Positions 9,302 through 18,790 of a stretch of 64,000 nucleotides of DNA are shown one piece after another. The stretch covers positions 203,905 through 267,904 of the forward strand of contig NZ_JAJNBZ010000006.1 of the NCBI RefSeq assembly GCF_021369635.1, read 5' to 3'. Source of the stretch: Paenibacillus profundus. GTDB lineage: Bacteria > Bacillota > Bacilli > Paenibacillales > Paenibacillaceae. Both the position numbers and the translations under genes were made by a program. Position 1 is the stretch's first letter. Each line of letters opens with the position of its first letter. The notes beneath the pieces were generated by a model, which was given only the letters and a program-made list of their open reading frames with translations, had not been told where the DNA came from and did no database searches.

Positions 9302-11614
9302 TTATTGCGCGTGAGGGATTTCTGCAGGTGTCTCTATATGCGCCGGCCCCATGGCGGCATTGCTGACATGGACAGACTCCGAATTGTTTCTCACTCCGGC
9401 CGCTTTGATGACAAAATGATAGCTTTTGCTTGAATCAACGTTCTTCAATGTATATTTATACTCGGCTTGACCTGCGACTGCCGGGATGTACAGACTCCAA
9501 TTTTTGCCCACCTTTTCACCTTGCTCATAAATTCTGAATCCTCTGACAGGCTCCGAGGCGCCGGAAGGAGCGTTCCAGGAAATAACCGCTTTTCCGTTCT
9601 CGACTTTGATTTTAACCTGCTCGACCTTGGCAGGCTTATCGTCCGTTCTCTTGATGCTGTACTCGTCGTATTTCTTTAAGCCCTCGGCCTTGGCCGCGGT
9701 ATAAGAGGTAAATTTCAGAACGTCTTTGGAGATAGAAACGTCCGTGAACATTTTTTTGAAAGGTTGAGCGTTAATGGCCGCAAAATAATCATCATACCCT
9801 GGATATTTCTCGTAGAACTTTCCGCCCACGGAGTTAGTCATCAGATACACGGTGCCTTTCGGATCAACAACATGGCCATCTTTATCTTTTACAACATTTT
9901 TGATGGGCTTATCGTTCAGCATTTGATAGGATCTCATGTACATATGGTCATGCGCTTCGAACACCATATCAATGCCCATTTCATCGAATACGGGTATCAA
10001 GTATTTTTTGTAAAACTGGATGCGGCCATCTTCCCACTGTCCTGCATTATCTCCTGCCGAATAAGGCCCTTTGTGGAATGACACAATTTTCCAATTTTTG
10101 TCAGTCTTCGCAACTTGATTCCTCATCCAGTCCAATTGGGCATTGAATTCAGGATCCGCCCACTCCAATTCACCTTTCTTATTGAGTCCGCCCTCGAACT
10201 GGGAGTTAAATTGCATAAAGAGCGCGTCTCCATATTCAAAAGCATACACGGATCCATCATGAGTGCCTTGAACTACGTCTTTGGGCAAGTTAAAGTGGTT
10301 GTAAAAATTGTTATTTTCTGTTGTCTCATCACCGTCGTAATCTTTCACTTCATGACCGCCAAGTACGGGCACGAAAGGAACATTGGCAAATTCACTTTGC
10401 GGAATGCCTAGAAACCACTGCCATTGGGATTCCAAATCGCCATTATCCACTAAGTCCCCGGTTAAAATAAAGAACTTCGGATCGCCAATGTGATTGATCG
10501 CTCTGCGGAACGTGTCTTGCCACAGCTCGAATGTGGATTTGCTGGAGGCTTGCGAATCCGAGCCTACAATAAAATGGAAACCCTCATTGCCCGCTTGATC
10601 GGTGGTGAACGAACCGATAGGGCTCCATCCATCCGCATCCCCGTTGCCTGCACGGTATTTGTATGCCGTACCCGGCTTGAGATTATTGGCTATGACCTTA
10701 TGGCTCGCAAACTTTGTCTTTTTCTTTGAAGCCCGATCGCTTTTTACCATGAAAGTCTCGATAATCGTGGAACTCCCGGTATATGTAACCGCTTTGGCTT
10801 CAGGAAATATACCGTTCACCACCTCGGAGGCTTCAACAACCTGCAGCTTCGTGCCTGTGATGTCTTTCGGCGTGTACCATGCAAATGCCGTGCTTGTTTT
10901 GGGATTTCCATTGAGCGTCATATTTAATAATTGGGGCGCTTTCTGGGAAGTGTTCGTTTTTTGCATGCCTTTGACAATGACATCCTTTATTCTGCTTGAA
11001 CCTGTCTCGCCTATCGAGCCACTTCCTGATACTCTTGCATTTGAGTTCACGACCCAGCGGATATATAGCCGTTCCTGGTCATTGGCATCGCTTGGGAGCG
11101 CAGCATCCGACAATGAGCCGGCAGCTTTGTAGTCCGTGCCAAGCACTAGCGCGCCGTTGTTAACATCCTTCCAATTGGCCAAGTCTGTGCTGATTTGAAC
11201 CTTAAAATCACGAGGCCCTGTGCTTGACGACTTCTGTTGCGAAGCTAAAGTAATATGCTCCAAGCCCTTTGTCGAGAGAGTGGCAACCCAAGCTTTTTTG
11301 TCTTTTCCATTGTCCCAGCCTTGGTAACGGATGCTTTTCTCGCTTTCTTCAAACGTAAAGCCCTTTCTGGAGTTCCCCCCAACCTCTTGAACAAGCGTAG
11401 AGGAATCTTTATACAGTCCAGATGCAGCGTAGAACACGCCGGGATCGTTCTTCATGTTCTTGAATTCCCATTTCGCCACAATCTCTGTGCTAGCCGCCAC
11501 TGCCTGTTCTTTCGTCTCGCTTGCAAAGGCCATATTGGAGAATAACAGCATAAACGCTAATAACATGGGGAGCGTTCGATAACACTTCTTTTGCAAAGCG
11601 CGATTAACCTGCAT
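9302..11614 (-). CDS. Secreted purple acid phosphatase-like metallophosphoesterase with FN3 domain
   Basis: About 770 residues from the start at 11614, chosen because GAAAGAGGG lies just upstream. Signal peptide LPMLLAFMLLFSNMAFA. Residues about 230-340 resemble the N-terminal domain of purple acid phosphatases, followed by a calcineurin-like metallophosphoesterase (GDLVDNGD, FHKGPYSAGD, FEAHDHMY), then an FN3 domain near the C-terminus (VISWNAPSGASEPVRGFRIY). The usual GNHE/GNHD metal motif reads GGHEVKD here, replacing a metal-binding Asn, which may affect activity. It would hydrolyse phosphate esters outside the cell. Monocistronic. Confidence 0.85.
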   Translation of the reverse strand: MQVNRALQKKCYRTLPMLLAFMLLFSNMAFASETKEQAVAASTEIVAKWEFKNMKNDPGVFYAASGLYKDSSTLVQEVGGNSRKGFTFEESEKSIRYQGWDNGKDKKAWVATLSTKGLEHITLASQQKSSSTGPRDFKVQISTDLANWKDVNNGALVLGTDYKAAGSLSDAALPSDANDQERLYIRWVVNSNARVSGSGSIGETGSSRIKDVIVKGMQKTNTSQKAPQLLNMTLNGNPKTSTAFAWYTPKDITGTKLQVVEASEVVNGIFPEAKAVTYTGSSTIIETFMVKSDRASKKKTKFASHKVIANNLKPGTAYKYRAGNGDADGWSPIGSFTTDQAGNEGFHFIVGSDSQASSKSTFELWQDTFRRAINHIGDPKFFILTGDLVDNGDLESQWQWFLGIPQSEFANVPFVPVLGGHEVKDYDGDETTENNNFYNHFNLPKDVVQGTHDGSVYAFEYGDALFMQFNSQFEGGLNKKGELEWADPEFNAQLDWMRNQVAKTDKNWKIVSFHKGPYSAGDNAGQWEDGRIQFYKKYLIPVFDEMGIDMVFEAHDHMYMRSYQMLNDKPIKNVVKDKDGHVVDPKGTVYLMTNSVGGKFYEKYPGYDDYFAAINAQPFKKMFTDVSISKDVLKFTSYTAAKAEGLKKYDEYSIKRTDDKPAKVEQVKIKVENGKAVISWNAPSGASEPVRGFRIYEQGEKVGKNWSLYIPAVAGQAEYKYTLKNVDSSKSYHFVIKAAGVRNNSESVHVSNAAMGPAHIETPAEIPHAQ

Positions 11615-11978
11615 TCCATTCCCTCTTTCCTCACAAAGTAAAATGAAAATCTTTACCAAGAAGATGGTAGCACATTTTAATGTTATGCCTTGCCCGTTTA
11701 CATAAACTATAATTTCGCGTTTAAGAGAGTCTGTTATAGTAGTGGATTTGAATGTTGTGGACTGGCGCGTTGTTGATCAGGATTCATAGTCAAAGAAATA
11801 CCAGAGGTATGCAATCTGTTCACATTATATGATAGCTTAATTTGAACTTATTGCCTCACTCCCTTTCTAAGTGAACAAAACACGACCAAAAAATGAAATC
11901 GATTAAACAGGGATATCATACTCTAACTTGTTTTTTTTGTAAACAAAGAAAAGACTTGTATATTATTAGTGCAGCTGA
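11615..11978. other. Intergenic region without recognised gene
   Basis: AT-rich upstream region of the secreted phosphatase, with no ORF, RNA or clear repeat that I can support. It probably holds the promoter for the gene starting at 11614. Confidence 0.5.
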
Positions 11979-12085
11979 TTATTTACCCGCGTCTATCCCC
12001 CTAGCCATACTCGATCCACCAACACGCGGACACCGTCGGTGACTTCGGGATCATATATGCGTTTCATTTTGAACTCACTCATCAT
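11979..12085 (-). pseudogene. 5' fragment of a DUF488 family gene
   Basis: A ribosome site (GGAGGAAG) precedes MMSEFKMKRIYD, and the next residues DGVRVLVDRVW match the conserved start of DUF488 proteins (KMKRIYDP...G.RVLVDRLWPRG). One frameshift falls in the G run after VW: one frame stops at 11993, the other continues RGIDAGK and stops at 11979. Only about 35 of roughly 120 residues remain. A longer open frame running upstream to 12403 is not part of the gene, since it crosses a terminator. Confidence 0.65.
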
Positions 12086-12345
12086 TATCCATCTTCCTCC
12101 CAGATATTTGTTTTTATTTGCTGGAAAACTTGTAGAAAAATCCGGCAGACTCGTCCGCCATAAACGCTGCCATTGACGAACATCCTGCTTAGATTCCGAC
12201 TCCAGCAATTTTGCAAGGCTCGGCGAAGTGGCTGAAGCGCCATCCTTCGGTCTTCGCGGATTGAACAAAACACCTTCATTTTTGTAAAAAATGCGCAGGA
12301 TTCGATCCTTTGTGCCTATCCTTTCTAGGGCAGTCCCAAATATGC

Positions 12346-12385
12346 AAAAGCCGCTCATCCCAATGTAAGGGATTGAGCGGCTTTT
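12346..12385 (-). terminator. Terminator of the glycolipid-binding-like gene
   Basis: Stem aaaagccgctca / tgagcggctttt, three bases beyond the stop at 12388 on the minus strand, with a T-tract. Confidence 0.85.
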
Positions 12386-12387
12386 AT

Positions 12388-12936
12388 TTAAATTCTCAAC
12401 CATTCTTTTTCATATTCTACTACTACTCCATTCGAATCCACTTCTAGGCGAGCTGTATATCCGCTTTTGATTGACTTATAAATATACGTGTTATTATTAA
12501 TTCGTTCGTATGATTGCTCAAGAGGCTGAATTTCTAAGTGCGGAAAACGAATCCAAGCTGCCGTAACCGTAGCCGACTCTCCTACCGCTAAATTTAGGCG
12601 CTTAATTGGCAATACATTAGTTGAAGGCGTTACGCCGATATCAATATCTTTAAGTCCCGATAGCTTTTGTATCTCGTTCCCGTTCAAAGTCCAGCGGTTG
12701 TTATTGTCCCGCAGCACTTGCAGCGTTTGACTGCTGTTTTCATTCTGGACGCTCAGAATCACTTCACTGGTGTTTCCCTCTTGATCGCACTTGACTGTAT
12801 AGTCAATAAAAGACTTTTCATTGTTTTCGCCACTTATTACTTTGCCTTCTATAGTTAATGACGTTTCAAAGGAAATATTGCAGTACTCCATCCCAAAGCC
12901 GTTCAACCGCTTCCATATAACTGTTTGCTTCATCAC
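12388..12936 (-). CDS. Putative glycolipid-binding domain protein (PF06475-like)
   Basis: 182 residues without signal peptide. It matches the putative glycolipid-binding family: opening W.....GMEYC, the central WTLNGNEIQKLSGLKDIDI, the signature TPSTNVLPIKRLNL (about residues 103-116), and the closing pattern LEVDSNGVVVEYEKEW. The family name comes from structural similarity to lipoprotein localisation factors; no reaction is established. Start choice is between two adjacent ATGs. Monocistronic with its own terminator. Confidence 0.8.
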   Translation of the reverse strand: MMKQTVIWKRLNGFGMEYCNISFETSLTIEGKVISGENNEKSFIDYTVKCDQEGNTSEVILSVQNENSSQTLQVLRDNNNRWTLNGNEIQKLSGLKDIDIGVTPSTNVLPIKRLNLAVGESATVTAAWIRFPHLEIQPLEQSYERINNNTYIYKSIKSGYTARLEVDSNGVVVEYEKEWLRI

Positions 12937-13128
12937 TTCTCTTGCTCCTAAAATAGTTTTCTAAATGACAACGCTAATATGGCCACAACCTAAAGCTGTT
13001 TTCAACAAATTGTTCGTTTGTTCCACTTGATCGATTATATACAGTTCTTCCTTTACGGTCTCTCTACTTGTCGCTATATCGTCCATTTAAACTTAACTAT
13101 CGCTCATTCATTTGTCAATAAAATGAAA

Positions 13129-13152
13129 ACGCCGCCCGGCAACGGGCAGCGT
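13129..13152 (-). terminator. Terminator of the secreted repeat protein gene
   Basis: Stem acgctgcccg / cgggcggcgt followed by TTTTCATTTT on the minus strand, shortly after the stop at 13160. Confidence 0.8.
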
Positions 13153-13159
13153 CTCTTCA

Positions 13160-13927
13160 TTAATTCGTAGCTGAAGCAGCCGCATTTGCAGAGGTATCTC
13201 CACCTGGGGCCTTATGCTTAACACCAACACCACCTTTGCTTTCCACGAATTTCTTGATTGAATCGGTCATACCATCCTTGAGTTTGCTGATAAGGTCATC
13301 CTCGCTGATACCTTTGGCTGTTGCAATATCAAGAATCGATTTATCAGCTTCCAGTTCAGTTCTCAGTTTTTCTTGAGTAATACCCAGAATTTGTGTCAAC
13401 ACTTCAGGGTTGCCGAATCCCATACCGCCATGACCGCCACGTTTTCCTTCACGTCCGCCAACAGGACCCGTACCTTCAATTTGCTTCGTCAGCCGCTCAG
13501 ACAGACTAGACAAAATTTTGTCCGCTTGTTCCTGTGTCACCTTGCCTCCGGTCACCTCGGCGTTAATGGTTTCAGTCTCGGCAGCAATAAGCTTTTGCAG
13601 GTAGTCCTCTTTGCTTAACCCGCTCGCTTCGGCAACTTCCACTAACGTTTTGCCTTCTTTGAGACTAGCCGTGATGGAAGCTTCATCGACATTGAGTATC
13701 GTAGCCGTTTCTTTTACCACATTGCCATGACGCCCGCCTTTTTCGCCGAAGCCGCCGCGTCCTTTGCCATCCTGCGCATTCCGGTCTGCTTTCAGTTGTT
13801 GAACGGAGGTGCTGTTAGTTGCATCCGATGCTGACTCGGCGAGCGCATAATTTTGAACAGCTCCGACTCCGAGAACAAAAGCCGCGATCATTGTGCCTGT
13901 AGCAATTTTTTTGCTAATTGGTTTCAT
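13160..13927 (-). CDS. Secreted protein with two helical repeats, function unknown
   Basis: 255 residues with a signal peptide (MIAAFVLGVGAVQNYALA-ES). Two related helical units follow: about residues 70-150 (TATILNVDEASITASLKEGK, LVEVAEASGLSKEDYLQKLI) and 175-230 (LTQILGITQEKLRTELEADK, ILDIATAKGISEDDLISKLK). They are separated by Gly/Arg/Lys-rich linkers (GKGRGGFGEKGGRHG and GGREGKRGGHGGMGFG). The unit resembles those in YckD/DUF2680-type secreted proteins of bacilli, for which no function is established. Monocistronic. The C-terminus is Ala/Asn-rich and lacks a sorting signal. Confidence 0.7.
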   Translation of the reverse strand: MKPISKKIATGTMIAAFVLGVGAVQNYALAESASDATNSTSVQQLKADRNAQDGKGRGGFGEKGGRHGNVVKETATILNVDEASITASLKEGKTLVEVAEASGLSKEDYLQKLIAAETETINAEVTGGKVTQEQADKILSSLSERLTKQIEGTGPVGGREGKRGGHGGMGFGNPEVLTQILGITQEKLRTELEADKSILDIATAKGISEDDLISKLKDGMTDSIKKFVESKGGVGVKHKAPGGDTSANAAASATN

Positions 13928-14200
13928 AGTTGTCTTCCACCTTTTCGGTTTATTTTTGTTTCCTGCTTACAACACCAAGTTTAGGCTCCTTACCTGAATT
14001 GCACATTAGAATAAACTGAATGTTAGCTGAGCATATTCTGAGAAATGACTGAAAATAAAAGATGATTTAACGATGGAGAAGTATAAAGAAGGAGCAACTA
14101 ACAATATCAAGTCAATTGGAGGCGTTTCCTGCATTGGATTTTTGAAATGTCGATTCTTTATGAATAGTATTACGAAGGTGTTTCCAAACAACAAAAGGAA

Positions 14201-14226
14201 AGCCGCGGCATTTTCAGCCGCGGCTT
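14201..14226 (-). terminator. Terminator of the discoidin/FN3 protein gene
   Basis: Perfect stem agccgcggc / gccgcggct with loop attttca, directly after the minus-strand stop at 14233. Confidence 0.8.
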
Positions 14227-14232
14227 CGTTCA

Positions 14233-16590
14233 TTAATGCGATTCGGCAGGATTTAGGCTGCCGTTGGCGCCTTTATCGTACGAGTTAATTTCAAAGGTAA
14301 TAATTTTATCGTAGATAATGACATCTTTTCGTTGCTTGAACGGACCTTTATTGTTGCCGTGCTTATCGATAGAGAACGTGATTGGCCCCGTTCCAGCGGC
14401 ACGACCTTCATACCAACTGATGAAAGCACTCACTTCCGTCATAGATAAGTCGTATTCTTTGTCCGCCCCGTTTACCAGCGTAATCCGGAGCAGAGCCCGT
14501 TCTCCCGGTGTTCCCGGTTCACCAGGTTCCGGGCCCGGATTGTCTCCGGCCTTCGGCATGACGGCAACTTCGTTCGAATTCGCGCTCTCCCCTGCTTCGT
14601 GCAAAGCCGTCACGACATAATAATAAATCTTCCCGTTAACGACATTGGTATCGATATATGAATAAGTGCTCGAAGTAACGGTCGCAATTGTCGTATAGGA
14701 ACCGCCTGTGGTATCGGAACGTTTCACATTGTATCCGGTTGCAGCATGTACCATATTCCAACTCAACATCGCTCTCGCATCCCCTGCAGTTCCAGTCAAA
14801 AGAATGTTCTCTGCAGGTGGCTCAGCAGTTACTTTGCCAAATACGTTCCACTCCGCCACCGTCGAAAAGGAGCCTGTCGTCTTCAGTACCACCGTTGCCA
14901 CGTCTGCAATAGGTGCAGGCAGCGATTCGACACTGTCGTTGGTGACTGGCTTATAGGAAAGCAGTAAATTGTGGTTCGCGTCGTAAAACTCGACCACTGC
15001 ATCATGGCCGGTATACTTATTGACAATGACGCCTGATATTTCTGCCGGTGCGGAGAACGTGTGCCAGACGATCTTATTTCTATTCACCTCATATGCAGTC
15101 GACGGATTGTTGTCTGTCAGCAGCCGCACATTTTCCGTCGGATTAGCCAAAGACGCTCCGGCTTTCAACGTAAGCCCGTCCAGCAACCCGCCCGTATATT
15201 TGGTGGCATCCGGCTTAATGCTCCTCTCGCCAGAATGGCCGCTCTCTCCTGCTTCGTTGACGGCGCTTACGACATAGTAATACATAACGCCGTTGCTTAC
15301 GGCCTTGTCCGTATAAGCCGTGCCCTTCACATTGGGAGCCAGCAAAGCGTACGGTCCGCCGGGTGACGTTGCCCGCTTGACATGGTACGCTTTCGCCCCC
15401 GTCGAGCCCCATTCGAGCGTTACCGTCTTATCGCCGGCTTGGATCCAATTGATGGTTGGTACAGAAGGCGCGACCGAAGGTGTAGTGAATACGTTCCACT
15501 CTGCAACCGTGGAGAAGGAGCCTGACGTCTTCAGTACTACCGTCGTCACATTACTGACCGGATTGGGCAGCGATTCTACGCCGTCATTGACCACAGGCTT
15601 GTGGGTAAGCAGCAAATTGTTGTTCGCATCGTAAAACTCGATCATTGCTTCATGGCCGGTGTACTTATTAACAATGACGGCTGAAATTTCCGTCGGCGCG
15701 GAGAACGTGTGCCAGACGAACTTGCTTCGATTCACCTCATATGCAGTCGACGGATTGTTGTCTGTCAGCAGCCGCACGTTTTCCGTCGGATTAGCTAAAG
15801 ACGCTCCCGCTTTCAACGTAAGCCCGTCCAGCAGCCCGCCCGTATATTTGGTGGCATCCGGCTTAATGCTCCTCTCGCCAGAATGGCTGCTCTCTCCTGC
15901 TTCGTTGACGGCGCTTACAACATAGTAATACATAACGCCGTTGCTTACGGCCTTGTCCGTATAAGCCGTGCCCTTCATATTGGAAGCTAGCAAAGCGTAC
16001 GGTCCGCCGGGTGACGTTGCCCGCTTGACATGATACGCTTTCGCCCCCGTCGAGCCCCATTCGAGCGTTACCGTCTTATCGCCGGCTTGGATCCAATTGA
16101 TCGTTGGTACAGAAGGCGCGACCGAAGGTGTAGTGAATACGTTCCACTCTGCAACCGTGGAGAAGGAGCCTGACGTCTTCAGTACCACCGTCGTCACATT
16201 ACTGACCGGATCGGGCAGCGATTCTACGCCGTCATTGACCACAGGCTTGTAGGTAAGCAGTAAATTATGGTTTGCATCGTAAAACTCGATTAATGCTTCG
16301 TGGCCGGTATACTTATTAACAATGACGGCTGAAATTTCCGTCGGCGTGGAGAACGTGTGCCAGACGAGCTTGCTTCGATTCACCTCATATAAAGTCGCTG
16401 GATTGTTGTCTGTCAGCTGCGTCACCGCATTGCCTACCGGCTGTCCTATGGCGCTTCCCGTTGGCAGCGCGACTCCGTCCAGCAGGCCGCCCGAATATTT
16501 GCTTGCCGCGGCGTTCGCGGGCGCGGCGTGCATCAAGCTTGCGATCAACGTCAACAATAAGCACAACCAACCGAATTTGTTTAACCTCAT
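14233..16590 (-). CDS. Secreted surface protein with alternating discoidin-like and FN3 repeats
   Basis: 785 residues. Signal peptide FGWLCLLLTLIASLMHAAPA. Three units of about 216 residues each combine a discoidin-like part (LLTDNNPSTAYEVNRSK, VWHTFSAPTEISAVIVNKYT, EFYDANHNLLL) with an FN3 domain (VTLEWGSTGAKAYHVKRATS, YYYVVSAVNEAGES). The C-terminal domain (LLRITLVNGADKEYDL, FISWYEGRAAGTGPITFSID) is a type often found at the end of secreted Paenibacillus proteins. Ribosome site GGAGGAGA. Likely a cell-surface or carbohydrate-associated protein; no catalytic motif is visible. Confidence 0.85.
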   Translation of the reverse strand: MRLNKFGWLCLLLTLIASLMHAAPANAAASKYSGGLLDGVALPTGSAIGQPVGNAVTQLTDNNPATLYEVNRSKLVWHTFSTPTEISAVIVNKYTGHEALIEFYDANHNLLLTYKPVVNDGVESLPDPVSNVTTVVLKTSGSFSTVAEWNVFTTPSVAPSVPTINWIQAGDKTVTLEWGSTGAKAYHVKRATSPGGPYALLASNMKGTAYTDKAVSNGVMYYYVVSAVNEAGESSHSGERSIKPDATKYTGGLLDGLTLKAGASLANPTENVRLLTDNNPSTAYEVNRSKFVWHTFSAPTEISAVIVNKYTGHEAMIEFYDANNNLLLTHKPVVNDGVESLPNPVSNVTTVVLKTSGSFSTVAEWNVFTTPSVAPSVPTINWIQAGDKTVTLEWGSTGAKAYHVKRATSPGGPYALLAPNVKGTAYTDKAVSNGVMYYYVVSAVNEAGESGHSGERSIKPDATKYTGGLLDGLTLKAGASLANPTENVRLLTDNNPSTAYEVNRNKIVWHTFSAPAEISGVIVNKYTGHDAVVEFYDANHNLLLSYKPVTNDSVESLPAPIADVATVVLKTTGSFSTVAEWNVFGKVTAEPPAENILLTGTAGDARAMLSWNMVHAATGYNVKRSDTTGGSYTTIATVTSSTYSYIDTNVVNGKIYYYVVTALHEAGESANSNEVAVMPKAGDNPGPEPGEPGTPGERALLRITLVNGADKEYDLSMTEVSAFISWYEGRAAGTGPITFSIDKHGNNKGPFKQRKDVIIYDKIITFEINSYDKGANGSLNPAESH
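14830..16480 (-). repeat. Intragenic tandem repeats, 648-bp unit
   Basis: The segment around 15193 recurs almost exactly at 15841, a 648-base (216-codon) offset. A third, more diverged unit lies nearer the 3' end of the gene. Near identity at the DNA level shows recent unit duplication or gene conversion. Confidence 0.85.
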
Positions 16591-17014
16591 CTTATCTCCT
16601 CCTAGAATATAAAACGAAAGTTATAATATGTAATTACAAATCCAGTATATAACATAATCTTCATTTATACTACTATAGTCTTATATCAAATTATTTAAAT
16701 AGGTATTTTGAACTCTATTAAAGTTGATTTTTGAGTAATTCCAGGAAAAAACGGAACAAACAGCAATCTACACACGATGTGGGAAATACGAACACACTAC
16801 AAAAACGTACTTTTCAATTTCACTTAGAACAATTATTTTCTATTACTGGGTCAGTAATCGCAATAATAGTTTACATAATATATATTATGACAAATGCACA
16901 CACTAATTAGTTTACTGGTCTGTCCTAAGCTATACTACATTCATGATGCAAGCTCCTGCAGCATAAGAATAGAACACCGCGATCCATACTTATTTAACCG
17001 ATGGAGGGTTCCCT
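16591..17014. other. AT-rich intergenic region
   Basis: Upstream region of the surface protein gene (-) and of the kinase fragment (+). Very AT-rich; it presumably contains the promoter of the surface protein gene. No gene, RNA or repeat that I can support. Confidence 0.5.
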
Positions 17015-17130
17015 ATGCCCAAGTCTGTCAAACAGCTGATTAACGAGATCGACCTCTGGAAGGATGCGTACCATATCCGTTACGAGCCTTTACAAGGAGG
17101 CTGCACGAACGATACGTACAAAGTGCCCCT
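17015..17130 (+). pseudogene. 5' fragment of a choline kinase/LicA-like phosphotransferase
   Basis: GGAGGG precedes an ATG, and the first 38 codons match the start of LicA-type phosphotransferases (QLINEIDLWKD, then YEPLQGGCTNDTYKV, the glycine-rich ATP loop). At about 17128 the sequence switches to the antisense of an ABC permease gene. The open frame continues to 17551 only by chance. Everything after the P-loop-like segment is lost, so the product cannot work. Confidence 0.75.
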
Positions 17131-17524
17131 GCAACGAGAACAGTTCAAAGATAACCCCGCCAAGCACCGTCCACGAGAGAAAGAAAGGAAGAAAGATACT
17201 CGTCTGCACCGTCTTCATAAACCATTTAAGCCGCAGCTCGTTCAACAGCAGCGCCAAAATGAGCGGGATAATAAGACCGAACACGATCTTCAATATGGCA
17301 ATAACGAGTGTATTCCACAGCACTTGATAGAAATCAGGGAGATTGAATACGTACGTGAAGTTGTCCCAGCCTACGAACTTCGACTTGAAAAAGCCGAGTA
17401 TCGGCTCGAATTTCTGAAATGCCATGACGAGACCGAACATCGGTCCATAGCTGTATATGAGCGTTACGATGACCCCAGGAATGAGCATCAGGTGCAGAGG
17501 CCATTCTCGCCGCATCTCTTTCAT
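17131..17524 (-). pseudogene. 5' fragment of an LplB-type sugar ABC transporter permease
   Basis: About 130 residues matching the N-terminus of LplB-like permeases: LHLMLIPGVIVTLIYSYGPM, VMAFQKF, VGWDNFTYVF, LWNTLVIAILKIVFGL, ALLLNELR, TSIFLPFFLSWTVLGG. Full members have about 300 residues and carry the EAA loop for the ATPase, which is missing. The reading frame runs into the kinase fragment at about 17130 and stops at 17090. It was once downstream of a solute-binding protein gene, whose last codons remain at 17589-17665. Confidence 0.8.
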
Positions 17525-17588
17525 ACTGTAAACGATGATTTCATCCTATGATGCCTCCTATACGGTCACGATTGCTCGTATTACTCGG

Positions 17589-17665
17589 TTACAGTGTGGA
17601 GTTGTTCTCCACCCATTTGTTGATTTCAGCTGTAATTTGCTCCCCGCCAAGCTTCTTCCAGCTTG
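17589..17665 (-). pseudogene. 3' end of an extracellular solute-binding protein gene
   Basis: Reading WKKLGGEQITAEINKW then VENNSTL and stop at 17589, this looks like the C-terminus of a family 1 solute-binding protein (LplA type), in the right place and strand just before the permease fragment. It is joined out of frame to the truncated sensor kinase at about 17665. Assignment rests on C-terminal style and context. Confidence 0.55.
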
Positions 17666-18384
17666 GGAAGTCCCTTCATGAGCGCCGTCACGTCCGCCAG
17701 ATCAGACTGTGATTGCACGACGATTCGCGATGCATCATCAATCATAAATACACCTGCTCTTTGATACGAGCCTGTAATTTGCGATATCGTCTCCGCCAGC
17801 TTCTCTTTTGACAGCTCCAAATATGAAACGATGCTGCCTCGGTTCCCTGTCATGATGAACAAGATGCGATCGTTCCACGCATAGATTGGCTGCTCTCCAG
17901 CTTGCTCGATTAAGGCTTGAACCATGTTGTGTTCCGGGTTCGGCAGCTTGCTCGTCCCCATTTCGGTGGAAAGGGTATGCTTGTAGGACTTGATGTAAGT
18001 GCCCGCATTCACCACATAATCGCTTGCATTTTGTATCGTCGTCAGACTCTCATGGATGCGGTTGACTAAAGCGACTTCTTCGTAGCCTGATATATTGCCT
18101 GCATAGAATGCAAGACTTTGCAGATCGGAGTTGTGGATGAGCTGCAATTGCAAATTGCGGATAAAAGAGATTTGTTCATTCAATTGGTTCGTATAAAAGG
18201 AAACATTTTTCGCCAAAGAACGCTCGGCTTCATCGCGAAGATGGTTCATGCTTGTCCAATTAAAGACGAGACTTATACCGTAGATGGGCATGACGAGGAT
18301 GAGAAACACGATGATCATCTTTTGATACACATACATAGGAGTTCGTTTGCGCCATACTTTCATGCCATTTGCACCTGCCCCCAA
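17626..18384 (-). pseudogene. N-terminal part of a YesM-like sensor histidine kinase
   Basis: 252 codons remain. There is a membrane segment MIIVFLILVMPIYGISLVF and a long extracellular sensor domain (LRDEAERSLAKNVSFYTNQL, FIRNLQLQLIHNSDLQSL), but the second membrane helix, HAMP, His-kinase and ATPase domains are gone. The coding homology ends about 17665, where it is fused to solute-binding protein DNA, and the frame stops at 17626. Such kinases usually sit beside an AraC-type regulator and a sugar ABC operon, and the neighbouring fragments fit that. Confidence 0.75.
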
Positions 18385-18504
18385 TCATCAACAAAAAAAG
18401 CGGTGTTATTTCCGGTCGACAACACCGTAAACGCCGCTTCTTTGTTTCCGATTATACATGGGACTGCCCAAATGTAAACTGATTTTTATTTAATCGCACT
18501 TATA

Positions 18505-18754
18505 GAGGTTGTTCAAAAAGTCCGCTTTTGATCACGAAGTCACTCAGGAAGTAACTCGGCATCGAATCTTGCATTCACTCTCGAACAGCGTATGCTTTCG
18601 AAGTATGTTTCCTGCGGAAACATTTCAGCTGCTCATGTAGTCCCGTCTACACTGCGCTGCTCCTTACAAGTTTTGCAAAGCAAAACTCGCTTCGGAAGCA
18701 TACGCTTCGAGTTCCTGCAACCTTCTCGGTGCTGAAAACCGACCTTTTTGAACA
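18505..18754. mobile_element. MITE-like structured intergenic repeat
   Basis: About 250 bases with no ORF. Ends are inverted (gttgttcaaaaagtc at the left, gacctttttgaacac at the right). Internal arms also pair: a tcgaa-type arm holding gcgtatgctttcgaag near 18596 with cttcggaagcatacgc near 18691, and a central hairpin gtagtcccgtctac. The 10-base direct repeat cgcacttata lies on both sides (18495-18504 and 18755-18764), as expected for a target duplication. It looks like a non-autonomous element; the repeat could instead be part of the element. Confidence 0.65.
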
Positions 18755-18790
18755 CGCACTTATATTTAACTACATTAATATTCAAATACT

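Noticed and set aside
11993..12403. 136-codon minus-strand frame as a full gene
   Set aside because: Only its last 30 codons match DUF488. The upstream part crosses the terminator at 12346 and lacks a ribosome site; the real start of the relic is at 12082-12085.
14006..14233. 75-codon minus-strand frame downstream of the surface protein gene
   Set aside because: Overlaps the terminator at 14201, no ribosome site, no recognised content.
17015..17551. 178-codon plus-strand frame as a complete protein
   Set aside because: After 38 codons it is the antisense of an ABC permease gene; the rest is a Lys/Glu-rich chance frame.
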